Source: Protopterus annectens (taxonomy: Eukaryota; Chordata; Ceratodontiformes; Protopteridae). Taken from it: 64,000 nucleotides of DNA. Position numbers and translations under genes: made by a program. Shown here in pieces: positions 37,823-49,412 of the stretch (its first letter is position 1; each line of letters starts with the position of its first letter). The stretch is taken from positions 510,909,823-510,973,822 of the forward strand of contig NC_056745.1 in NCBI RefSeq assembly GCF_019279795.1, given 5' to 3'. The notes below the pieces were generated by a model. It was not told the DNA's origin. It saw only the letters and a program-made list of their open reading frames with translations, and made no database searches.

Positions 37823-39357
37823 CATTCAGCAATGACAAATACTTACCTTCTTGATTTCTGAATGGGGATGAACAATATCTTGAAGTAGATACACCCCCAC
37901 TTCCAGACACGAATATTTAAAATATGTGGCCTCCATCTATACGACAGCAATCCAAGCACCTTGGTGCCAAAGAAAGGCAATACTTAAATGTTAAACATCT
38001 TTTTTTTTTTTTTTTTTTACAGAGGCTTCTTATAAGCAAGTACTAGGCTGCCTTTGCTGGTCATTGTAAACCTAGCCAATTTCCCTTTTTATGCTCAAAT
38101 TAACCTATCCCACTTGGTTTGAGATTGGCCTTACCCATCCCATGGTCAATAATTATACATTAACCCTAATGAAAATAACTGGGATCATATCATAGATAAT
38201 TTGGGGGACCCATGCATGGGATAGAGCATTTAAGAGCTGCCTCTGTCCATTATATTCTGAATCAGAATCTCCCCTACCCTTTTTCTACAGGGCCAGAAAG
38301 AAATTTAGCACAAGATTTTTTCCTTTTACCTGGAGAACTATTTGAAGTTATTTTGTCTTCTAGTTGGTAAGCTACGGGAAAAGATTTGCAGGGAATTGAT
38401 AAAAATGAACCTGGAATTATCTTTGAGGCAAACTTTTAATTTCCCTAGATATCTGTCCACAGTTACGAATGTTCAATGGGTAGCAAACAGCCTCCTCTTA
38501 GTGGTTAGTATACAGAAAAAGGGAACTGAGGCAAGAGGGAGACAACAGTCATTTACAAGAGCCTTTAAAAAAGAAAAACCTGTATCTATCTTGAAAGGAC
38601 TAATGATTTTGTTCCCTGAAGCCTAGGCTATTATGCAAACTGCTTCTTTTGCTTAAACATTTGATTCTGAACATTTGTTTTTTTTTTTTTTTTTGATTAC
38701 AGCAAAAAAAAAAAAAAGGTTACTGCTTTATGTTCTCATACCAGCTAGATTCTTCTCATTCTATCCAGTTTCTAGTCTTTCTTAAACCAATGTGTTCTGC
38801 GAATCTAAAGCTATTGCCAGATAAGCAGACTTTAAATTTATCAGGAACAACTTCAAGTGGAGTGTACAGCCAGAAATACCAATCTAATAGCAATTACATT
38901 GACTGTAATAAACACATCAGACTGTAAAGGAGATCAAGTTTTCATGAACAGAAATTAGCTGACATGTCCTTTAGTTTTTTTTCTTTTTTTACTTTAAATC
39001 TGTTCGCTGGTGTATTCACTCCATTATTCAGTCTCACCCTAGCTATCAAACGCAATACAGTTACAGGTTCAGCTAGACAGTGCAAACAATCCAATCCAAA
39101 CAAATGATGCAAACATGCAGACAGTAGCAATTAATTCAAATAATGCACACAAACAATGACAGCTACATGGTGTGAATAACTAAACAGTAGAGAATCTTCC
39201 TACTGGAGAACAAGAACAGTGTTATGTTACTTACAAGGTAAGATGTAGATCATCTCCAAATGGCTATGTACATTATCTGTGGAAGGGGCTGACAGAAGGA
39301 CTAAGAAAGGAATCGAGGAATGGGGAAGTAGGAAACGGAAGTGTTGGACAGAAAAAA
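37823..39357. other. No recognised genes
   Basis: Contains poly-T runs (about 38001-38018, 38678-38695) and a 94-codon open frame at 38342-38626 with no recognisable domain. Basic residues are frequent in that frame but nothing supports a gene. Confidence 0.4.
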
Positions 39358-39664
39358 ATAAGTTATGTACTCACCATAAAGTTCCATGTTTGTAGTCCAT
39401 CTCGCCCTTCATTCTTACATATGGGTTCGGAGCCGGTCCTCGGCTCCAACTCGGCCTATTACAAGCTCAAAGTCTCTTAGTTGGCTCGTGGCTAGGTAGG
39501 TATCCCATAGTGCACCAGTACAATCCCCAGATCTTGTTTGCTGCTAAACTATAGAAGGACAGAACTAAGGTTATCCAGAAAGAACAGCAATAATGAAAGG
39601 TCTCCACCCTGTCAAGGTAATCCTATCCTGTCTCCAGATCCTTCCAGGACTGGGGTAGTTGGGT

Positions 39665-39780
39665 GGGTTCATAAGAATGAAGGGCGAAATGGACTACAAA
39701 CATGGAACGTTATGGTGACTACATAACTTCTTTATGTTCTGTAGTCCTATCTCGTCTTCATTCTTACATATGGGACAGCG
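39665..39780 (+). repeat. DIRS-F internal complementary region
   Basis: The left half ends tatggtgactacataact, complementary to the left terminus at 39361-39380. The right half (gttctgtagtcctatctcg, cttcattcttacatatggg) should match the lost right end; it also resembles the left ITR (gtagtccatctcgcccttcattcttacatatggg). Confidence 0.8.
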
Positions 39781-39806
39781 TCCCTAGCACCTTATTCTTG
39801 GGTGAC

Positions 39807-40130
39807 TCACGGAAAAATATTCCTGAGTACCGTGGAATCAAAGGAGGCTCTACCCCTAGAGGTAAGGTCCAATTTGTAATGAGCAATAAAGGTATGACGG
39901 GTAGCCCATGTTGCTGCTGCACAAATATTGTCAATTGGGACTCTAGCTTGGAAGGCAGCAGATGTAGACTGGGATCGAGTCGAATGAGCCTTAATCCTGA
40001 ACGGTAGAGTTTTTCCATTGGAGGAGTAAATGAAGGAAATACAGCTCAAAATCCAATTCGATAGGGTCACTTTGGAGACTGGCAGACCTAATCTAGAATC
40101 AGAGAAGGATATGGACTCAGAGAAGGATAT
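39807..40130 (-). pseudogene. DIRS-F recombinase, C-terminal half
   Basis: Contains KAHSTRSQST (HxxR box, about 39990) and TWATRHTFIAHY with the late His and candidate Tyr (about 39880). The N-terminal half, with the first catalytic Arg, is at 42282-42870, on the other side of the CR1 insertion. The residues themselves look intact, so the LINE insertion is the main lesion. Confidence 0.85.
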
Positions 40131-42170
40131 AGGTTCATAGGTTCATAGGTTTATACTAGGCTATCTGCCCTAAGGCATTTATAAGCCTAGCCCAAATTTT
40201 TGTGGCTTACGCCACCCCTTATATGAAAAAATACTGTGCCCATTAGTTTGTTGTGCCTCTGTCCAGCAGTGACACAGAGATGATTCCTGGGGTAAACCTA
40301 CGATCTCCCATCCACAGGTCTAGATTTCTCTTGAACAGAGTCAGCGAGGTGCTCTGCCTCACATGGACCGGGATTTTATTCCACAGCATAGGGAGTCTCT
40401 GAGTGATAAATCTATCCCTCCAGCACGTCCTATTTATATCCGTGCTAAGGTTTAAGTCGCTTGCTCTAGTGGTTTTGGTGGATTTGGATTTTTTGAGGTG
40501 GAACATGTCCATTAATTCCGGGTTGGACATGGCCTTGTATGTCAGGCACATGTCACCTCTGAGCAGACGGTATGCGACTGAGTAGAGCTGGAGTTTCTTC
40601 AATCTGGCAGCATATGACAGATTTTGGAGTCCCTTTATCCTTTTGGTGAGGAACTTTTGGGGTCTTCTCCAATTGCTGCAGATGTCGGGTGAGATACATC
40701 CCGAATGGGGCATTGTACTCGATCATTGGTCTGATAAGTGAAGAGTACAGGGGAACAATGACCTCACTAGATCTGGATGTGATTCCCTTCATGATCAGGT
40801 GGGCAATGTAGAAGGTCTTTCTAACCACTTTAGCAATGTGAGTGTCAAAAGAAAGGCCACTGTCAACCTGGGTCCCCAGGTCCCTGATAACCTCTTCTGT
40901 GCTTAGTGGATTGCCACCTATATGGTAGCTTGGGGTTACCTTGTTTTTCCCGAAGGGTATGACTATACATTTTTGGCGTTTAACTTCAGGCCATGGCTCT
41001 GGCACCAGCTATCTGTTTCCGTGAGTCCCTTCTGAAGGATATCCGTGTCCGATGCACTTTCCACTATGGCGCCCAGTTTGCAGTCGTCTGCAAACTTGGT
41101 CAGCCAAAGTCCTCCCATGCTGGCCTGTACTTCTGAGAAGTAGATGCCAAACAATAGGGGGCCAAGGACCGAGCCCTGTGGGACACCACTTGTGACCGGC
41201 TTGGAGTCTGACACAGCGCCAGCAACTCTAACCCTGTGGGTTCTGTCCTTAAGCCAGTTTGCAACCCATCTTGTGACATATGGCTTTACATTTAAGCTGG
41301 TAAGTTTTTCTACAATACCCGAGTGGGGTATTGTGTCGAAAGCCTTTGCAAGGTCAAGGTAGGCTGTATGGACTGCCTTTCCTCATCAATGGCCTTGGTG
41401 ACTGTTTCAAGAAGTCGACCAAGTTCAAAAGGCATGATCTTCCCTTGACAAAGCCAAACTGGGTCGGGTCCAATGTCTGCAAGTCCCCTATATCTTTGTT
41501 TATGAGCTCCATTATGATCCTCTCCATAGCTTTGCAGACTAGACTTGTTAAGCTTATGGGGCGGTAATTACCAGGGTCCGTAGAGGCGCCGCCTTTGTGG
41601 AGTGGGACCACAGTTGCCGTACGCCACTCCTTCGGCACGTATCCTGTGGTAAGGCTGAGATTAAACAGCTGCCTTATGTGCGGGTTAATTCCTCATTTAG
41701 CTCGTAGCACACAGCCGGGGACACCATCCGGTCCCATTGATGCTGTGTTTTTAGCTTTAGAGAGAGCAGCTTTCACCTGCGCATTTGAGATGTCCGGGAG
41801 GCTACACTCGGCTGGGATAGTTATCTCTCCTTTAGGGGAGAGGGGTGAAGTTTGCACTGAACCTGTCTGCCAGTATGTTGGCAATGTCTGTGGGTTCAGT
41901 GATTTTTGTATCATTTTGGACTAATTCTGAGCATATCTGGGAGTTTCCACCCAGGTTCCTAACATAGCTGAAAAAGGCCTTATGATTGTCCTTTGAATCC
42001 ATGGCACTTTTTCTCTCAAAATTGGCCTTAGTTGATTTTATGAGTGCTCGTAATTTTTTACTAATAATGATCAGGGGTGACTTCCCTTTTATGGATTTTA
42101 TTCTATCATGTAATAGCTTTCTCCTCTTATTGTAAAGTTTGTTAATGGCTGGGGTCCACCAGACTGGACG
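40131..42170 (-). mobile_element. CR1-like LINE, 5'-truncated, inserted in DIRS-F
   Basis: A 2.0-kb minus-strand LINE. Its 3' end (at 40131) is a short tandem octamer, ATGAACCT, as CR1 elements end in 8-bp repeats rather than poly-A. The 5' end starts in the endonuclease-RT linker (PVWWTPAINKLY), the same family as the copy at 62008-64000 (PVWWIPAINKLY). DIRS-F recombinase reading is interrupted exactly across it. Confidence 0.88.
40243..42170 (-). pseudogene. CR1-like reverse transcriptase, frameshifted
   Basis: Blocks in order on the minus strand: VVPLHKGGASTDPGNYRPIS (about 41600), GFVKGRSCL (about 41450), a frameshift, then GVPQGSVLGPLLFGIY (about 41180), catalytic KFADDCKLG (about 41095), and the C-terminal thumb with SYAARLKKLQLYSVAYRLLRGD (about 40600) and LWNKIPVHVRQ (about 40370). 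Four open pieces in alternating frames show at least three indels. The family is endonuclease-targeted and CR1-clade by its FADD box and octamer tail. Confidence 0.85.
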
Positions 42171-44455
42171 AATATGAACAATTGATTTGACATTCTGAGA
42201 TCCTCAGTGCTGTGAAGGTAGAACCGTAACTGCCTGTGAACATCCAATTTATGAAATTTGTATTCTGCTGCGTTAGAATGGTTAGGGGAAAAACACCGGT
42301 AACTGTAAAGTTTGGTTCAGGTTAGTTTGAGAGCAAACTTTAGGGATAATGGAAGGATTTGTATGAAGAGAAACTCTGTCTTTGTGGAAAATGAGATATG
42401 GAGGCTTTATTGACCGTGCTTGTAACTCTGATACTCGTCTAGCTGATGTGATGGCTACTAGAAACAAAGTCTTCCAAGACAAAAATTTCAGCGGGCACGA
42501 ATGGGCAGGCTCAAAGGGCAGTGATGTTAGCTTGGACAAGACAAAGTTCAGATCCCAGGAAGCTGCCGGTTTCTGAAAGGGGGGTCTCAGCAAAGTAGCA
42601 CCTTTAAGGAAGGTTTTACACAATCTGTTTTTTGATCAGGTTAGACTCAGACTCATGCAGACCCAAATGAAAATTAGATATCACTGCCAATTGGACCCTA
42701 ATTGTGGCAGCAGCAGATCCCTGGTGGAAAGTTCGGACAAAAATTCTAAAACCATTGGGATGGATGCAGTGTAAGGATCTACATTCCCTTCTTCAGCCCA
42801 GATAGAAAACCTTCTCCATTTGCTAGAGTATAACCTCCTGGTGGAAGGTTTATGTGAAGATGTGAGAATGTGGGTCACAGCAGTTGAAAAGTCATGAAGC
42901 CTGACTAGGGATGGAATTGGAGCAACCATGCTGTCAAGTTGAGGGTGTGTAAGAGGTCTGGCACTGGGTCCAGAGTCCATGGATTGTCTAGTAGATGACC
43001 AAATCTGACGAGGCCAGTAAGGAGTGATGAGAATCATTTTGCTTCCTAAGAGCTTCGATTTCTGAATCACCTTGGATAGGAGAGGAAAAGGAGGAAAAGC
43101 ATAAAGGAGTCCCAGGGGCCAATCGTGAACAAGTGCGTCCCTCGATGACTCCCACAGAGGGGGGGATAAGGGAAAAATAGCTGCTGCATTTGTAGTTGAT
43201 CGGACTGGTGAAGAGATCGCAGCAAGGCCATCCCCATTTGCGGAAAATCTGTTCCACTATTTCCTGATTCAGGGACCACTCGTGAGGCATTAAGATTGCG
43301 TGGCTGAGTTTGTCGGCTATCACATTGGTTGTCCCTGGGATGTGCGTTGCCACCAGAAAATGCTGGGAAGATATCGCCCACTTCCAAACATGAAAAACCT
43401 CTCGGCAAAGGGGGTAAGATCTGGTTCCACCTTGTTTGTTGAGATACCATACCACTGACATGTTGTCTGACTGGATTGCTATCGTGCCTAGAGGGAGAGA
43501 GTCGTGAAGTGCTTGCAATGCTAGAAGTACTGCCCTCATCTCTAAGACATTGATATGCAAGTGAGCCTTGTGATCTTGCTATGTGCTTTGGACAGTCCTG
43601 CCTAGATAATGCCCCCTCACCCTATCTGGGAAGCATCCGTGGTCACAGCAGCAACAGGTTGGCGAGGAAGGAATGGGGTGCCTGCTGTGAGTTGGTTGGG
43701 TTGAATCCACCAACAAAGATCCTTCATGCAAGACTCTGTTAGGAGGATGTGGTGAGATAGAGGTGGTTGCTGAAAAGACCACTGGGACGATAGAAGCCAT
43801 TGAAGAATTCGCATGTGTAATCTGGCGAGAGGGACTAACATTATGGTGGATGCCATGGTCCCTAAGTTTCAGCACGGTCTTTGCCTTGACTTTCTGTAGA
43901 GGAATTAGGCAAGAGAATATGTTGTCTTAGGTTCTACGCTCTTTCTAGGGAAGAAGAGCTAACATGGCGACTGTCTATTTCTGCGCCTATAAAAGTCACA
44001 AACTGAGAGGGCGTTAAGACAGACCTTTCCCAATTTATTGTAATCCCCAACTGGGAACAAAGCTGGATAGTGGAATTTCTGGTTTGTAGGAGTAGATGCC
44101 TGGTGGGGCAGTCAAGGAGCCAGTCGTCCAGGCATGGAAACACTTGGAATCCTAGACATCTCAGGTGAGTTGTCACTAATGCCATACATTTGGTGAACAC
44201 CCTGGGTGCTGTGGTGAGACCAAAGGACAGAGCACAAAACTGGTAATGACTGGCTCCCAGCCGGAAGCGTAGACGACTCCTCGATGCTCTGTCCATTTTT
44301 ATATGGTAGTACACATCTTGGAGGTCTATGGAGCACATCCAATTCTCTTTCCCTAAGAGAGGGAGTATGGACTGCAGTGTCACCATCCGGAACTTGGCCT
44401 TCTTTATGGATTCGTTTAGCTTGCTTATTATAAACAAGTCTAGAGCGCTGCATCC
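42171..44455 (-). mobile_element. DIRS-F, right part (recombinase N-terminus, RNase H, RT)
   Basis: Resumption of DIRS-F. It ends abruptly near 44455 inside the RT N-terminal block, so the gag gene and right terminus are missing from this position. Confidence 0.85.
42210..43075 (-). pseudogene. DIRS-F recombinase, N-terminal half
   Basis: HKPSTRRLYSSKWRRFSIW (about 42830) is the recombinase N-terminal core. WDLNFVLSKLTSLPFEPA leads into the first catalytic Arg in ITSARRVSEL (about 42440), then LDVHRQLRFYL (about 42230). One frameshift lies near 42650. The upstream frame 42681-43070 still overlaps the methylase-like region (ITPYWPRQIW). Confidence 0.82.
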
Positions 44456-44461
44456 ATCCAA
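42988..44461 (-). pseudogene. DIRS-F reverse transcriptase/RNase H
   Basis: KAKFRMVTLQSILPLLGKE (about 44390), CSIDLQDVYYHIKM (motif A, about 44330), CALSFGLTTAPRVFT (motif B, about 44210) and PCLDDWLL (motif C, about 44115). The usual YLDD is CLDD here. RNase H follows: ATTDASQIG, INVLEMRAV, QSDNMSVVWYLNKQGG and NVIADKLSH. Frames change near 43900, 43580 and 43070. It diverges clearly from DIRS-B/C/I at the protein level, so it is a separate lineage. Confidence 0.83.
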
Positions 44462-44584
44462 GAATAAGAATTAAAAAAAAAATCTCTAATACACAGACAC
44501 CAAGCATGTTTCAGTAATAAACATTAGAATAGTAACAAGCTGTGATCCTTATGAGATAATGATTTGACAAGCTGGGACAAGTCT

Positions 44585-44690
44585 GTAGAGTATAAATAAT
44601 TTATTTATTTACATATTTTTGACTTTGCTGTTCCCTACTGGGCAAAGCCCATTTTCAGATGGGTCCCAGAGAAAAAACAAGGAAATAAAA
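44585..44690 (-). mobile_element. L2-type LINE 3' end fragment
   Basis: Minus strand ctctgggacccatctgaaaatggg, ending in gtaaataaataaat. It matches the 3' ends at 23150-23243 and 49600-49710. Only the last 100 bp is present, a typical extreme 5' truncation. Confidence 0.75.
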
Positions 44691-44776
44691 TAGTGTATAA
44701 TAACACAATCAATAATAAAACAATACAATAATTAAAAAAATATGCCAAGTAATAATATACAGAAATGTGGTAATTT

Positions 44777-44975
44777 ATGGGGCCCGATTTCAAAAGACTT
44801 CCTCTCAGTGTAAGTTAGAGAAGGCTGACAGCAGGTGTTTTGGAATCTGGCCCCCACTGTAAGCCTGTTTACAGACAGGCCTTACACTGAAGTGAAATCA
44901 CTTACACTGGCAGTACGTCTTCTGGAATCATAGCAAACCTACAGTAAGAGCAACTCTTTTGGAATTTGGCCCAGA
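44777..44975. mobile_element. Candidate Harbinger-type terminal or MITE sequence
   Basis: ggggcccgatttcaaaag at the left is inverted relative to cttttggaatttggccc at the right (about 44957-44973). A third direct copy (gttttggaatctggccccc) lies inside at about 44840. The position just upstream of a Harbinger transposase relic suggests this is its terminal region. Weak support only. Confidence 0.35.
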
Positions 44976-45349
44976 ATGTAATCACTATGTACAGAAAACT
45001 ACAGGGAATAAAGGCTGGGATTCAGAAAACTATGCTACATTAAAGCGAGTGAATAAGACAAGCAGCCACAAACAGGGTGAGCAGGATTCAAAGACATTTA
45101 CTGCTAGCAGGGAATGACAAGCAGCAGTGTTGGCTGTAATATATGCTAACAGCTGTATAATGAGATGGTAATGAGCAACATTAGTAAAATATTAGTAAAA
45201 TGAGGGGGAAAGTGTATGCATATGAGACAAAACAAGAGGGATTCATACATGTATGACTGCTGCTCTGCAGAGCTGTGCAAGTCTTGGAAATAAACACAGG
45301 CCAAATCTCTATGTTATTTTTACGGGAATTGTAAAAAGAAAAAAAAAAG

Positions 45350-46035
45350 AGTTAGGGGTTGCTGTGGCATTAGTAAATGTGCATATGCAACAAGCCTTGG
45401 TGGTGCTTGTCGCCACCTATGGAGGCACAATGTCATCCAGCTATACTCAACATTTTGTGGACCCCATAAAACCATTATGGACCTGCAAGATGTGGATAGG
45501 AAGACCATGCAAAACACTGTGGACATGTGCTTGCCTTGTCACCAGTCCCATGGGAGTTGAGCAGTAACTAGGTATATGTGCATTTAAGTATACAAACTAC
45601 AGGGACCTTTCAGTGACCCAATAGAGACACAATAAGTGTATCTTAGGCATCTACCTTGAGAATACACCACTAGCTTCTCAACGACATGTTTCAGCACATG
45701 GGGCAACAGATTTGGTTTCCATGTTCCACAGAGGAGAGAGCAAACACTGTGTGGGACTTCTATGACATCACCCATTTATTTGTAATACTGGGGGCCACAG
45801 ACCGCATACACATTGAAATAAAGGCGACACCTGGTGAAATAGGAAGGCAGTATGTGACTCACAAAGGCTAACACTCCAACTGCCAGCTGGTCTGCAATGT
45901 AAAGGATATTATCTGCAGTGCGTCTGCAGGTTACCCAGGCAATTATCACAACTCCACATATGGCACACTTGTGATCTGTTCCAACATTTTGCAAGATTTT
46001 GAAAGGGATTACTTCCCCCCAGTGGGATCTTCCTG
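45350..46035 (+). pseudogene. PIF/Harbinger transposase (HARBI1-like) relic
   Basis: DDE-type DNA transposase remnant. N-terminal traces include KTIMDLQDVDRKTM (about 45470). Then WFPCSTEERANTVWDFYDI (about 45710) and LGATDRIHIEIKA (about 45790) correspond to the conserved Harbinger segment around the first catalytic Asp. GRQYVTHKG and HSNCQLVCNV follow (about 45850-45900), then a segment ending DYFPPVGSS. Stops at 45868 and elsewhere show it is dead. The second Asp region is changed (YPGNYHNS). Confidence 0.7.
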
Positions 46036-46099
46036 ACAATAAGACTAGAGTCAGATCCTGACATGTGTCTGGTTAGCTATACCACACTTCTCGGACTTG

Positions 46100-46340
46100 C
46101 TAGCTTCCCCAGTAACTTGTCCTACCTGTGAAGTGTGCCTCTCTTGGGTATCCACAATAAAATAGGCTGTGTCCATGGCCTGTATAGGGGATGCAGTGGT
46201 CACATTCCTTGAGTCCAACACACACAGTGTACTCCCCCAATTGAGCTAGCTTATCCTTGCCATCATCAGAGGTTGCAAATCCTCCGTTTGGCTGTGGCAA
46301 TTCAATAGTGGTGGTGCCAGATAAAATATCACCTGTGAAG
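46100..46340 (-). pseudogene. Possible Harbinger accessory-protein exon (downstream part)
   Basis: Minus-strand open stretch (TTTIELPQPNGGFATSDDG, GEYTVCVGLKECDHC) convergent with the transposase. Harbinger elements carry a second, Myb-like gene. This and 49780-50240 could be parts of it, separated by L2 copy 2. The assignment is by context, not by a recognised domain. Confidence 0.3.
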
Positions 46341-46506
46341 ACAGCAAAATGCTACACCCTATGTAAATCTGACCCAGCACCCAAAACAAACAAAGTTACG
46401 AGTGGGAATAGCAGCATTTGAAAAAATCAAACATTTAAATAGCATACATTGTGTAGGCAGAATCCCTGATGTTTCTGTATAGCTCAAATCAGACAGCTTT
46501 AATAAT

Positions 46507-47040
46507 GTGGCCAGTGAGTGTTGCCACCGTTTTGATATCCTTTGCCTATCTGAATCTTGGCTAAAACCCACAGTCAAAGATAATGAAGTTACCCCTCCTG
46601 GTTATAATATCATCAGAAGAGACCGTACTGCTAAAAAGGGAGGAGGGGTCACAATCCTCTATAAAACCAAACTACAAATCAGCACCATAGATCTTCACCC
46701 ACCTTTAGACAACTCAGCTGAATTACTTATCACTAAACTCCAGGTCAACCCTAGTAAAGCTATTAATGTCATCTGTTTATACCTACCACCAGGAAATAAT
46801 ATTAATACCCTTGAAAATATCCTAAATTGGTGTTCTATTAACCTCCCACAGGAAACAATAATCTTAGGAGACTTCAATATTGACTGGCAGTCCTGTAACA
46901 GTAGTAACCTTCCAACCATATTAACTTATATGGCTTTACTCAAACTATTAACTCCTCAACTAGAACTCACAGACCCACCAACAAAGAAACTACCTTGGAC
47001 TGGATACTTACTAATAATCCTCTTCAATTCTACAATGTAG
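46507..47040 (+). pseudogene. L2 copy 2 endonuclease domain
   Basis: Apurinic-type endonuclease that nicks the target for primed reverse transcription. Motifs: DILCLSESWLKP (about 46535), VICLYLPPG (about 46770), ILGDFNIDW (about 46865, catalytic DFN). A frameshift at about 46990 puts LSDHSLTYF (SDH motif) in another frame. The N-terminal strand with the first Asn is lost by truncation. Confidence 0.8.
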
Positions 47041-47440
47041 GGATCCTCCCAGATGATCTAAGTGACCACTCCCTAACCTACTTTATCAGATCTAAAACCA
47101 ACCTCACTCATTCCAACATTGCCAGGACTGTTCGCTGCCAAAAAAATTTAAACATGATCTATTCCTGACAGAACTTAAACAATGTAATTGGTCTCCACTA
47201 AAACATCTTCCACTTGATGAAGCAGTAGCCTATTTTAATACCACATTCTTATCCATCCTGAACCACCATGCCCCATTACGCTCTATTAGATGCAAAGCTA
47301 AACCAGCACCCTGGTTCTCAAATACTACTAGGCATAAAATCCATCTGAGAAACAAAGCCTGGGCTAAATGGCATGCTACTAAAAACCCACTAGATCACTT
47401 AATTTTTAAACAACTAAGAAATAATACTACAATAGCCATA

Positions 47441-49273
47441 GTGCTAGATAAAAAGAACTACTACCTTCAAATACAGCAAACCCATCTTAATAAGCCTCAA
47501 ATGTTTTGGAACAGCATTAACAAACGTCTGCACCCAGGTCAGTCTACCACCCCTAACCCTCTAGGCTTTAACCCAGACAATCCCATTCAAACTGCCAACT
47601 CCTTTAATTCATTCTTTACCAACACCATCCAATCTCTTGCTAGCCATCTTTCACCAGACACATCAAATCTGCCTAACGCACCTTTAAATCCTCCTCCATC
47701 CTTTCAATTTCAACCAGTCCCTACTTCTACTATAAGCTCTCTTCTACTAAAACTGAAACCTTCCACCCCTTCTGCTGACCAACTCCCAGCAGAATACCTT
47801 CAAATTGCTGCCAGACCCATTGCCTACCCCATATCCATTCTTATTAATAGAACTATCAGTGAAGGATATATCCCATCCATCTGGAAAATTTCTTACATTA
47901 TTCCTCTACACAAAGGTGGGAACTCTAGTGAATACTCCAATTTTCATCCTATAGCCTTACTATCTCCTCTGGCAAAAATTATGGAAAAATGTATACAGAA
48001 GCAACTTCTAAACCACCTTCTCCAAAATAAACTACTGGCAAACTGTCAACACGGTTTTAGACCCTACCACAGTACCACCACTGCCCTGCTATCATTTACA
48101 GATTCTATCAACAACAAACGTAACAATGGCCTTCTTTCCTCTGCAATTTTCGTTGATTTATCCAAAGCCTTTGACATGGTTCATCATCAGCTGCTCTTGC
48201 ATATTATGAAATCACTTTCGCTAGATCCATTAGCCATCAACTGGTTCAAATCTTACCTCGATAACAGAAAACAAGCAGTACTTTGGCACAATAATCTTTC
48301 TAATCTCTTACCTATCTCCCTGGGTGTCCCTCAGGGCTCCATATTAGGCCCTCTCCTATTTTCTATCTATATTAATGATCTTCAGTCAGCAATTCCACAT
48401 TCTGCCTGCATTCAGTATGCAGATGACTCCACTATTATCTGCTCAGCTACTTCTCAAATCGACCTGCAGAACATCACCCAGAATGCATTTAATACTGTTG
48501 AACAATGGTTTACAAAACGTTGCCTCCTCCTAAATCCAAAGAAAACTAAACTTCTACTCTTCTCCCCAACCTGTAAGTCCACCCCCATCCATTTTACACC
48601 TACATCTAACGATGGTACTGTTATCTCTCCAGACTTCACAACCAAACTCCTAGGAATAACTATAGACAACAACCTCAATTTTGACACACATATTAACAGT
48701 ATAATAAAAACAATCAACAAGAAACTTGGATCCCTCTATAGAATCAAACCCTTTCTTACTCCAACAGCCAGGACTGCTATAGCCAGAACACATCTCATCT
48801 CTACATTACTCTATGCCTCACCCATTTATACAAACCTTTCTAAAGCCAACATTAACAAGCTGACTGTATCCTATAATAATATTGCCAGATTTGCTGCTGC
48901 CTCTCCTTTTCGATCTCATCACTGTCTAAATCTTAAACAACTTGATTGGTTAGAGTTTCTACACCATCTCCACTTTTCTCAGCTTACAATTGCCCACAAA
49001 ACCCTACACCAATCCTCCAATACTCCTATTCTTGCAAGCCTCCTTACCCTCTACCAAAATCCAAAAAACCTATGCTCTTCTAATAAACTTCTGATTAACA
49101 CCTGCAGATCCAACAATTTGGCAGGAGACTCCCTCTTCTGCAATTCCATTGGTAAGCTTTGGAATGCTCTTCCCTCTGAACTTACAACTCTCTGCTCTCA
49201 TACTCTTTTCAAAAAGAAGCTTAAGCTTCATCTCATGACTCACTGGTTATGCTCCTGTTCTATCGATGACTAA
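47441..49273 (+). CDS. L2 copy 2 reverse transcriptase (610-codon open frame)
   Basis: Catalytic RT of an L2/CR1-group LINE. In order: linker (MFWNSINKRLHPGQ), KPSTPSADQLPAEYL, IIPLHKGGNSSEYSNFHPIA (residues about 152-172), HGFRPYHSTTTAL, FVDLSKAFDMVHHQLL (motif A, about 232-247), GVPQGSILGPLLFSIYINDL (motif B, about 291-310), IQYADDSTII (motif C, catalytic DD, about 322-331) and LNPKKTKLLLF. The thumb and C-terminal region ends SIGKLWNALPSEL. The frame is continuous from 47441 to the stop, but the protein has been separated from its endonuclease by frameshifts near 46990-47440, so this is an inactive copy with an intact RT frame. Confidence 0.85.
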   Translation: MLDKKNYYLQIQQTHLNKPQMFWNSINKRLHPGQSTTPNPLGFNPDNPIQTANSFNSFFTNTIQSLASHLSPDTSNLPNAPLNPPPSFQFQPVPTSTISSLLLKLKPSTPSADQLPAEYLQIAARPIAYPISILINRTISEGYIPSIWKISYIIPLHKGGNSSEYSNFHPIALLSPLAKIMEKCIQKQLLNHLLQNKLLANCQHGFRPYHSTTTALLSFTDSINNKRNNGLLSSAIFVDLSKAFDMVHHQLLLHIMKSLSLDPLAINWFKSYLDNRKQAVLWHNNLSNLLPISLGVPQGSILGPLLFSIYINDLQSAIPHSACIQYADDSTIICSATSQIDLQNITQNAFNTVEQWFTKRCLLLNPKKTKLLLFSPTCKSTPIHFTPTSNDGTVISPDFTTKLLGITIDNNLNFDTHINSIIKTINKKLGSLYRIKPFLTPTARTAIARTHLISTLLYASPIYTNLSKANINKLTVSYNNIARFAAASPFRSHHCLNLKQLDWLEFLHHLHFSQLTIAHKTLHQSSNTPILASLLTLYQNPKNLCSSNKLLINTCRSNNLAGDSLFCNSIGKLWNALPSELTTLCSHTLFKKKLKLHLMTHWLCSCSIDD

Positions 49274-49412
49274 CTGCTGCTTCCTCTCACCTACAACCTC
49301 CTGCTTTAACTAGCCTTCTCTTCCAACTCTGCTCAGGATACAACTTTTTACTGAAGTCTTCACATAGATATCAATAGTTCATCTATGTTTACTGCTCTGG
49401 CCATGCCTTATA

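Larger units (their letters stand above)
39360..40130 (-). mobile_element. DIRS-F, left part (terminus, ICR, recombinase C-terminus)
   Basis: A distinct DIRS subfamily. The left end at about 39360 reads agttatgtactcaccataaa. An ICR at about 39665-39780 contains its complement followed by a second terminal complement (ttatgttctgtagtcc). The recombinase C-terminus follows and is cut at 40131 by a CR1-like LINE; the element resumes near 42170. Confidence 0.85.

Noticed and set aside
38342..38626. 94-codon plus-strand ORF
   Set aside because: No recognisable domain, no related copy in the window and no regulatory context; this length is common by chance.
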